A DNA stretch of 64,000 nt from Zanthoxylum bungeanum (Eukaryota > Streptophyta > Magnoliopsida > Sapindales > Rutaceae). Both the position numbers and the translations under genes were made by a program. The stretch's first letter is position 1, and each line of letters begins with the position of its first letter. The DNA is taken from NCBI GenBank assembly GCA_019454045.1, contig SKCR01007779.1, positions 124,001 through 188,000 of the forward strand. Reading direction: 5' to 3'. Shown here piece by piece: positions 55,912-64,000 of the stretch. The notes below the pieces were generated by a model that saw nothing but the letters and a program-made list of their open reading frames with translations, ran no database searches and was not told where the DNA came from.

Positions 55912-56688
55912 CTACAAGACAACATTTTAAACAGTAGCATAATAGTTTTCATTTCAAAATAATAACACTAATTGATTATGGAATTTTAAATCTATTAGTG
56001 CTCTCCCACTATTTTATGTAATTCTGTAATCTCCCTTAACGGAAAAATAGAAATTTGACTATCAAAATTTCATAGCGGGAAGTGGATCTCATGATATTTA
56101 CTCCAGCCTCACACTATCGACGATCTTGGCCTTTATAAACTCATTAGGTAGACTTCTAAGGTCAATCATATTCATGTGACTCCTAGTTTGGTCCTGAACC
56201 GTTTCTTATCCTCACACTATCGACGGTCTTGGATTAAGACGTATTCCAGATGTATACTTATCAATGTGCACTAATGAGTTTCGTATGTATACCCTTACAA
56301 TAATGACGGTAATGGATAACTGTGTCAACTCATCACGCTACATCTAATATGTTACCGGAGCGACCTAAGTTCCGAGCACTTATACTCTTACAATAATGAT
56401 GATCTTGGATATAAGTAGTAAGAACTCATTCATCTCTGTATTGATAAGACGGACCTTCCAATAATGCTCCAACATTACTAATACTATTATTTAAAATAAA
56501 GTAATCATCGAATCATTGGAAATTTATGACAGTCAAGTCATTATCATAATTAGGTCAAAACTTTAACTTAAAACATGTAGTACATATCCAATATAACTTA
56601 TGCATAATTAAATTAAAATAAAGAGGCAAATACATGTCAAACATTGAACATGTGTTATGTGATTAAGCCTTGCTTATGATACAATTCT
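55912..56688 (-). other. copia element 2 leader with degenerate Met primer site
   Basis: Next to the LTR the minus strand reads TTGTATCATAAGCAAGG (56684-56668), a mutated form of the usual initiator-Met primer site TTGGTATCAGAGC. The leader also contains two copies of CCTCACACTATCGACG(A/G)TCTTGG (near 56107 and 56211), plus weaker repeats near 56300 and 56390. No gene is seen. Confidence 0.7.
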
Positions 56689-58224
56689 GTTAGGACAGTT
56701 ATGGAACCCCTAGGGTCGGATCGGTGCCCCGCGCAGCGGAAGTGGGTCAAAACCAAGGATATCAAGGATAGGTATATATTAAAATATTTTAATGAAAACT
56801 AAATTCGGATATGAGTCCGTAGGAAAAAACGGGGACCAAATCGGAGTCCGAAAACTTCGGAACGGAGAAAATGAAGTTTTAGTGTTCATCAGCACTCAGA
56901 GTCACGATGCGGAGACTTGAGAGTCGAGACACTCCAAAGTGCGAGAGCAACTGCGAGAGCTGAACATCCCGATATAGCGATGCGCAAGGGTGAGTGTCGC
57001 AACGCTGGGAGGTCTGATGCTCAGTGTCGCGAAGCTAGAAGGTCAGTGTCACGACGCTCCCCTGGGCGGTGAGCATTTTTCAACTTCAAACCAATCCTAA
57101 ACACTTCTAATTTTCTCATATCATTTCAATACACATGAAATCCAATTTTAACATAAAAACCAACCACAACACATATTATACAACTAACATACATATATTA
57201 TAAAAATATATATGCATTTGTTTGAATCAAAATACAAACCAATTTAGAATCCCACTATGAAATGTCTCATGAATAATTCTAGTTCACCCAAAGGTGGTCA
57301 AGTGATTCTAGAATGGTAGCCATAGTTCTAAGCTTTAATCTAGAGTTCCAAACTCTTATTACTTGTTTCATGTCTAATATGAACATCTTTAACCTAATTA
57401 ACAAGCATATTATGTTTAAACTTCCAAAGCATCCTAACACAATTTATTATCCTTATTTCAACTTCAAGTTGTGTAATCATGCATCCAATACATAATTCAT
57501 CATTATATGTCTTACTAATGAAAAACTCACTAATGAAGAACATATCTTAAGAGAAGTTCAAACTTACCTAGTAAGTTTGATGCAAAATCCAATATACTTC
57601 TCCTTTGTTGAAATGGTGGAAGAACTTCCAACGATTAGCAAGCTTGACTCCAAGATCCAATCTTGATTCAATGGAAGCAAGCTTCACTAGAAGATCCAAT
57701 CTTGATTCCTCATTGTTGAAAATTTGTAAAGATCTTCCAAAGCTTCTCTAAACACTTCTATTCTCCATGCTAATTTCTCCAAGAATTGCTTGTTTTAGCT
57801 TTCTTAAGCTTGATTAAAACCATTGCCCAAGCTTGCTATTTATAGCAAAACTTAGGCAATTTTTAATTAACTTTTATGCGGCCTTAATCTAATTTGTCCA
57901 AATATGTATAATAAGGCGTGACTAATCTCCATTGTCTACCACTTTGATTTAATCCAATTAAATCAAGACAATGATTAGGAAATTGATTAGTTCAATGTTT
58001 GCTACTTTGATTTAATATAATCAATTCAAGCCAAAAACACTTATAATTACATACTTGCAATTACCGTAATAACCTCAAATGGTAGAGATAATTATGAAAT
58101 TACGACAAAGCCCTTGTGTAAATATTGAATTAATCCAATTAGGTCAAAGTAAATAATCAATGTTATCCAATAACACTTGATTATCTTAGTTGATAATTAT
58201 AATATCCAATAACACTTGATTATC
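56689..58224 (-). repeat. copia element 2, 5' LTR, truncated
   Basis: It starts at TGTTAGGACAG on the plus strand and matches the 3' LTR (48696 onward) to about 58203. There a 21-bp duplicate of its own sequence (58204-58224) precedes LTR E. The distal about 1 kb of the LTR is missing. Confidence 0.85.
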
Positions 58225-60087
58225 CAGGGTTGTGATTTCTTCCAATATCATTTTAAAGATGAAGTGGTTACTTAATGTTTGTGTAATATATCGGTTTACT
58301 AACCTGGAATATGAAATTATGCAAAGCTTATTTCGATGGTCAGATGAGAATACCCAGTTTAACCCAATTGAAACATATGTCTATGTCAACCAAATTACCT
58401 TGATTCATTAAGTTTAAGTTCCAATAAAGGTTACCCCCGCCCGACATGTATATGTCTATCCTGTAAGGAAATCTATTAAAGAGTTATTTATCCTCAAGGA
58501 ATATCGTGAGCTAGTAAGTCTAAGGCTGAAACCTAAAATTCATTTGTCAAGTTTATTTTAGATTTACCAGATCAATCTTATTAGTGGCCAGTTAACAAGA
58601 CGCATTAAGCTTAAGACTTAATAAGTAAACCTTTAAATTACCCAAACTATAAAATAACCCCTTATAAACCGGTGATATCAGAATTCATCACAACCCTAGA
58701 TAACTAACTTAGTTACAACACATAACTAGGGCTAGTAAGAACTTAAAAGTAAAAGACATAAAATAAAATGCTGAAAAGTAAATACGGCAAAGTAAATACT
58801 GAAAAGTAAAACTACAAAAATAAAATGCTAGGGGTTAAAGGATCTACTTTGACTACTACTATTTTAGATATCTCCCTTAATATAATATATTAACTTGTGA
58901 TAACATTACCAACCAGCCATATAGGCGGTGACCTGATTAAGTCAAATTAAGTCCAATCAGCCACTAAGGCGGTAACAATATTTGTCCATAAACCAACCAT
59001 ATAGGCGGTAAATTACCAACCGACCAACCAGGCGGTATCCTTGCTTAGTCAAATTAAAACAAATTTAATATCAATTACCAACCGGCCAATATAGCGGTAT
59101 CCTCATTAAGTCAAATTTTAAATAGTGAATATATTATAATTAGGGAGATTAATCTAAATAGTAGTAATAAAAGTTTTACCTTTCACTATAGTAGTTGGAA
59201 GTTACCTCATCATAGCTGAATAGTAAAAACTGAAAAAGTAAAGAAATTAAATTACTATTACAGAACGTAATTAAAATTAATTACAAAACTAAAATTAAAA
59301 GAAGAATAGATACAAACTCCTTATTTATTCAGAGAATTACAGGGAGGAAGGTACATCTAAAACTGAAACCTCGAGCTGAATTTATAGGCCTCGGTAAGCT
59401 GTGCGCGTCGCAACGCGGAAGCTTCACGCGTCGCTACGCGACACGTGTCGCACTCTGGTTGGCTGCTTCAGATTCTTATCCGATGACATGGCGATGTGGA
59501 TAATTGACTCAATAATTGTGCTGACTTGGCAGTGACGTAGTGATGACGTGGCGATAGTGATTGTCGTCATCGTAGGATTGTGACATGTGGCACGCTGTGA
59601 ATGGCTGATGATGACGTGGCGATGACGTGGTGAGTTGACTCGGTCAGCTACTGATGTGGACGATGATGTGTCAAACACACGGGATGACATGTGGTGACAT
59701 TTGGCGATGGCGATTGTCGGCACCATATGATGTTGACATGTGGAACCGCGCATATTAGCAGATCGGCTGTGATGTTGACACGTGGCAGGCGCACGTTAGC
59801 AAGTCAAACTTTTCAGATTCTGACACGTGTACCCCGGTGCACGTTAGCAGCTCATGGCGCATGTTGTCGCGACGCCAATGGCTTGCGCGTCGCGACGTGC
59901 AAAATTACCAAATTGCCATTTTGTCTGTTTTTCACTGTTTTGGCCCTAAATCACCTCCAGAGAGTCCTGAAACTTTATTTATCTACAAAATATCACAAAA
60001 CATATCAAAATATTTACAAAACTCAAGAATATATACAAAATATTAGGTCAAATTAGTGAGAAGTAGTGATACATTTACCACTAATCA
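58225..60087 (-). repeat. Athila-like LTR E, truncated at its 3' end
   Basis: It matches the C LTR from AGGGTTGTGATTTCTTCCAA (29737 in C) on and ends CCACTAATCA, so on the minus strand it begins TGATTAGTGG. The TATA box (plus ATTTATA) lies near 59380-59386. Several GGCGGTA-type minisatellite units lie at 58915-59105. No polypurine tract or primer site adjoins it, so it is a solo LTR or a remnant. The region upstream of its TATA box is unlike that of A or C. Confidence 0.8.
59437..59832 (-). promoter_or_regulatory. bZIP-type ACGT-core cluster in LTR E promoter
   Basis: Sites: CACGTG in GACACGTGTC (59442-59447), TGACGTGG at 59544-59551, 59612-59619 and 59623-59630, TGACACGTGGC at 59776-59786 and TGACACGTGT at 59821-59830. 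All lie upstream of the TATA box on the minus strand. G-box and C-box sites of this type bind plant bZIP factors (established). Response to abscisic acid or stress is inference. Confidence 0.6.
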
Positions 60088-61207
60088 TAGACGAATTTAA
60101 TCCCAGATAAATTTCTTACCGTAATTAATCGCAGATTAATTTTATCTCTCATAATTAATCCCATATTAATTTTCTGTTCGAGTCAAATGTCATCGGTGAA
60201 TCTTTGGGAAGCGACCCAAGAGATCCCTGGATATGTTGGCAGTAAATACGGTTGTTGGACTATCCGACACGTGCGTACCCGGTACCACGTTCTTACCGAT
60301 TTACAAGACATGGTTGGCTTATAGCAAAGCAACGTGCCTACCAAATTCTCTAGAAATATATTCAACATGGAATATATATAATCTGTATCAGACGTATTAT
60401 ACAATGTATTGCGTATTACGATCCAGTATTGGATGTCACATGATAGGCTTGGGGCTGGAATTGTGTCTACCCCGTACGAAGCATATATCGGATCACTAGC
60501 AACTAGTCTCTGTAATCGGATAATCATGACCTAGTCATATTATCCTGATAGTTGCAGCATTTAAGAGTACTAGTTTTGTATCCCTGCGTGATCATCATCT
60601 TCATATGATTGAAGTGATTCTTCCATCGGACATCACACCCAATACACTACAATTCTCAGTATACCTAGAATAGGCGTACACAAAACCTGTTAAAGCTCCG
60701 GACGACCAAAATCAAAGTATACTGATGTAGCGATGTAAGTCTCAGGTTAAGACCACATACACCTACCCTGATTCGGATTCCCATAGACACATAGTCATAC
60801 TACCAATGGGACTCTGAGGGGTCTATCCAGAGAGAAGTTGTTCCCGTCCAACGGCTAACAGAACCTCATATCACACTTGCATAAGTATCCAATACTTAAA
60901 TATATGATAACTATGTCATTAAGCTTCCATAACGCGCACAAATGTAATACTAGTCTATTCCGCATTATCGATGTCCAGTCTTGATAATACTACGACGAGG
61001 GATAATTAATGATTAAACCTTTCGTGGATTAATATATTCTCATATCTTATTAATCTGGTACTAATCATATGGACTTTTATCATTATATATCTAAGTAATC
61101 CAATTACAAAGTGATAAAATAGCAATTTCCTTTGTCACATAGTTAATTTGTACAAAAACACCATGTCTTTTACAAATAGTGATGCTATAAGTCATAATTG
61201 TCCAACA
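60088..61207 (-). repeat. copia LTR fragment (third copia family)
   Basis: On the minus strand it begins TGTTGGACAATTATGACTTA at 61207, a typical copia LTR start. It is unlike the LTRs at 4879 or 48696. The other end is undefined, since it abuts LTR E at 60087. No internal copia sequence adjoins it, so it may be a solo LTR inserted into element F. Confidence 0.6.
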
Positions 61208-61387
61208 CTTTGGTTTGTAGGGTATCAGTAATTTTAGGAAACTGAAATAACCGACTTTGTGTCACGGAGTACCGTTATCCTCTGCTTTACCGGGGTGTGA
61301 GATAATTATAAAAATAAAAAAAAATGCTGCAAAACTAAGAAAATTGGAAATTATAGAAATTTTAAACAGAAAATAAAAGAAACTACA
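61208..61387 (-). other. element F downstream region
   Basis: This is 180 bp after the integrase stop of element F with no coding signal. The copia LTR is joined to it at 61207. Confidence 0.5.
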
Positions 61388-62600
61388 TCAATCAATGTAT
61401 ACTGGCTTTGACAGGAAAAAAGTTTCTTGAAATTTTGAGAACTCCAAAAAAGGTTTCAGACGCTGTCCATTTACTTTAAATATATTACCATCCCTAGGAT
61501 TCTCAATGTCAATTGCCCCATATGGATAAACGTGTTTCATAATAAATGGATCACTCCATTTGGATTTTAACTTTTCAGGAAATAAATGAAGATGATAATT
61601 ATAAAGCAAAACCTTTTGACTCACTTCAAATATTTTTCGTGAAATTCGACTATCATGAAAGACTTTAGTTTTAGCTTTAAGAATTTTCGTATTCTCATAT
61701 GAATCATTCCTTAACTCTTTAAGTTCATTTAGTTACAATTTACGTTCATGACCAGCATTTTCAAGGTTTGAATTAAATGCTTTAATAGCCCAAAATGCTT
61801 TATGCTCAAGTTCTACAGGCAAATGACAAGATTTTCCATAAACTAGACGATAGGGGGACATTCCCAAAGATGTTTTGAAAGCTGTTCGATATGCCCAGAG
61901 TGCATCAGTTGGTGAAGAGACCAATCTTTGCGATTTAGGTTAACCATTTTTTCTAAAATTTGTTTAATTTTCCTATTCGCTAATTCAAATTGTTTGTTTC
62001 TCTGGGGGTGATAAGAGTTGGAAACTTTGTGTGTGACTCCATACTTTTTCATTAAAGACTCAAAGGGTCTATTACAAAAGTGTTTACCTCCATCACTTAT
62101 GATGGCCCGGGGAATTCCAAATCGACTCAACATGTTTTCTTTTAAAAATTTGATCACAGTTGTGTGATCATTGTTCCGACAAGGAATTGCCTCGACCTAT
62201 TTTGAAACATAACTGCAACTAAAATATATAAAAATCCAAAAGATAGTGGAAATGGGCCCATGAAATCTATCCCCCAACAATCAAAGATTTCGATGATAAG
62301 GATGGGATTTAAAAGCGTCATGTTTCTTTTTTAAATAGATCCCAACTTTTGACAGTTTTCACATTTTTTGTAGAACGTGTGTGTATCTTTAAAAATGGTG
62401 GGCGAATAAAATCCACACTGCAAGATTTAGCAGTAGTTTTCTTAGATGAAAAATGACATCCACATGCTTCTGAATGACAGAACTGAATAACATCACTTAT
62501 CTCACTGTCCGGTATGCATCTTCTGAAAATCTGATCAGGGCAGTATTTAAACAGATATGGATCATCCCAGTAGAATCTTTTGACTTCGGTCAAAAATTTC
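61388..62600 (-). pseudogene. element F integrase
   Basis: The text includes a degraded zinc region (CHSEACGCHFSSKKTTAKSC), then FGIPRAIISDGGKHFCNRPF (core aspartate), THKVSNSYHPQRNKQFELAN (core glutamate), [40 protein letters not shown] and FPEKLKSKWSDPF. The last two stretches are what A, B-partner and C retain in their fused tails. At least four breaks are present. Confidence 0.88.
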
Positions 62601-63061
62601 CTCTTATCTTGTTGGTTCCAATCCGGGGGTATCTTTCATGTTGCAATAAAATTGACAATATTAGCATACCAAGGCATTATGTTTACCGAAAATAAGAATT
62701 CATCGGGAAAAGAATCATTGATGAGAGTGGTATCAATTAGTGACTCGTTTGTGAGTATCGATAAGTGATCTGCAACAACGTTCTCTGCCCCTTTCTTGTC
62801 TTTGATTGTGAGATTGAATTCTTGAAGTAACAAAATCTATCGTATTAATCTTGGCTTGACATCCTGTTTAGACATCAAATATCTAACAGCAGTATGATCA
62901 GAGTAAACAATAGTTGAAGAACCGATTAAATATGATCGAAATTTATCCAATGCAAATATTACAGTAATTAGTTCCTTTTCTGTGGTAGTGTAATTCATTT
63001 GTGCACTGTTCAAAGTTCTACTCGCATAATATATTACATGTGGCTTACTTTCCTTTCTCTG
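62601..63061 (-). pseudogene. element F RNase H
   Basis: The minus strand reads text of the type [44 protein letters not shown] and EFNLTIKDKKGAENVVADHL, the Ty3/gypsy RNase H order. One stop at 62839 and others break the frame. Confidence 0.82.
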
Positions 63062-63436
63062 TCATAGCACTTCACCAACTGCATAATCCCTAGCATCACA
63101 CATTAGCTCAAAAGCCAAGGACCAATCAGGGGATTGCATAATAGGAGCAGAAGTCAAAAGACTGATAATCATTTCAAATGATTTTTGACATTCTTTTGTC
63201 CATTCAAATGTTGCATCTTTCAATAGAAGGTTACATAAGGGTCTGTATATGGTACTAAAGTTTTTAATGAATCTCCTATAAAATCCTGCATGTCCTAAAA
63301 AAGAACGTATATCCCTGACTATTTTTGGTGATGGTAATTTAGAAATTACCTCTATTTTTGCTTTGTCAACCTCAATACCTTTACGCGACACAACGTGTCC
63401 CAAAACAATTCCTGAATTAGTCATGAAATGGCATTT
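63062..63436 (-). pseudogene. element F reverse transcriptase, C-terminal part only
   Basis: The frame 63424-63062 has GIVLGHVVSRKGIEVDKAKI, IRSFLGHAGFYRRFIKNFS and LCNLLLKDATFEW, the thumb/connection region of gypsy reverse transcriptase. The fingers, palm and YxDD box are absent because Gag sequence is joined directly upstream. Confidence 0.85.
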
Positions 63437-64000
63437 TTCCCAATACCTCTACCAGATGGCTGTGGTTGAACAGATGACTCATATGTACCAATTGTATCCC
63501 ATTGTTGTGTATTCTCTGCTATGTTCTCTAGGTAATCTAGTGCATATTCGGGATCTTTGTCCCTGAACTCACAATTACACATCATCTACATTACTTGTCT
63601 ACCTTGGGTGTTAAACCCTCGTAGAAATAGGCAACTAACCTCCATGTTTCAGACCTATGATGTGGACAAATGTTTAACATCTCTTTATACCTCTCCCAAC
63701 ATTGGTAAAGTGTTTCCCTCGACTCTTGTGTGAATGTTTTGATTCTTATTTTAAAGGAATTTGTCATGTGAGGGGGAAAAAACTTTTTAAGAAACTACTA
63801 TTGTAAATCATCACATGTTCTAATAGATCTTGACCTAAGGTTTTTTAGCCAAATTTTAGCTTTATTCTTTAAAGAAAAGGGAAAAAACTTTAACCGAATT
63901 ATGCTCATACTACAATTTTGATATGTGCAAGTGTTACATAACTCTTCAAACTCTCTTAGGTGTTGATAAGGGTTTTCTGATTCTAGACCATGGAATGTGG
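63437..64000 (-). pseudogene. element F Gag core
   Basis: From the window edge the minus strand reads HGLESENPYQHLREFEELCN, LKFFPFSLKNKAKIWLKNLR, TFTQESRETLYQCWERYKEM, LNICPHHRSETWRLVAYFYE and DYLENIAENTQQWDTIGTYE, the Athila Gag core. Stops lie near 63797 and 63590. It ends abruptly at PSGRG, where the reverse transcriptase fragment begins. Confidence 0.85.

Larger units (their letters stand above)
48696..58224 (-). mobile_element. Ty1/copia element 2, degenerate
   Basis: On the minus strand the order is 5' LTR (truncated, from 58224), primer site region, gag, protease, integrase, reverse transcriptase, RNase H, polypurine tract and 3' LTR. The two LTRs match over about 1.5 kb, from TGTTAGGACAG/TGTTTGGACAG through GGAACCCCTAGGGTCGGATC to TTATCTTAGTTGATAATTAT. 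The 5' LTR is cut at 58203 by a rearrangement, and the 3' LTR is split by a hAT element. All genes carry stops or shifts. Confidence 0.88.
61208..64000 (-). mobile_element. Athila-like element F, internally deleted, runs off the window
   Basis: On the minus strand from 64000 down: gag core, a direct jump into the end of reverse transcriptase, RNase H, integrase. Unlike A and C it keeps the integrase core but has lost protease and most of reverse transcriptase. LTRs are outside the window or lost. Confidence 0.8.

Noticed and set aside
59424..60056. Long overlapping frames on both strands (109 and 121 codons) inside LTR E
   Set aside because: They lie in the GC-rich promoter part of an LTR and repeat ACGT-box words; no protein family resemblance.
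60088..61207. The missing distal part of the copia 2 5' LTR
   Set aside because: Length fits, but the sequence does not match the distal part of the other LTR (50222-52008); it is a different copia family.

Overview
This window looks like heterochromatic DNA of a flowering plant, most likely a eudicot. It is AT-rich, I see no intact host gene, and almost all of it is nested LTR retrotransposons (Ty1/copia and Athila-like Ty3/gypsy with tRNA-Asp primer sites) plus remnants of hAT and Helitron DNA transposons. Nearly every coding region is broken, so most genes below are entered as pseudogenes.

Layout. 1-4879: a copia element on the minus strand, cut by the window start. 4880-10997: AT-rich spacer with a 118-bp foldback, a 390-bp Helitron (7627-8016), a hAT transposase relic (8017-9710) and diverged tandem repeats. 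11003-46564: one large compound Athila-like element (A) in LTR-internal-LTR-internal-LTR form, bounded by the 5-bp target duplication GCTCA. Nested in its first LTR is a second tandem element of the same form (B, 12018-21692, duplication GTAAT). Nested in the gag of its second internal region is a minus-strand relative (C, 29505-39281, duplication ATTGT). 46733-48695: the 3' end of a fourth, diverged relative (D). 48696-58224: a minus-strand copia element whose 3' LTR carries a 753-bp non-autonomous hAT element (duplication CATAAAAT). 58225-60087: an Athila-like LTR (E) with a bZIP-site-rich promoter. 60088-61207: a copia LTR piece. 61208-64000: a deleted Athila-like element (F) on the minus strand, running off the window.

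The most interesting content is in A, C and D. These elements do not follow the normal gag-pol plan. The protease reading frame runs directly into the integrase C-terminal tail; reverse transcriptase, RNase H and the integrase core are missing at the same junction in all three testable copies. The space before the 3' LTR holds two extra genes. One is an unrecognised ORF of about 265 codons. The other is a full-length, intronless copy of a LONELY GUY (LOG) type cytokinin-activating phosphoribohydrolase gene, with the family motifs GGGNxG and PGGxGTxxE. Its C-terminal tail (basic cluster plus LxLxL, an EAR-like motif) is kept in all four copies. I read this as an old capture of a host LOG mRNA by a non-autonomous Athila derivative that then multiplied with it.

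B has no capsid, protease or reverse transcriptase core, but it shares its primer site, a GCGCTAGC box, a palindrome with an internal polypurine tract, a 120-bp 3' block and the terminal polypurine tract with A and C. B probably relied on the same helper machinery. No tRNA, rRNA, CRISPR or bacterial-type feature was found.
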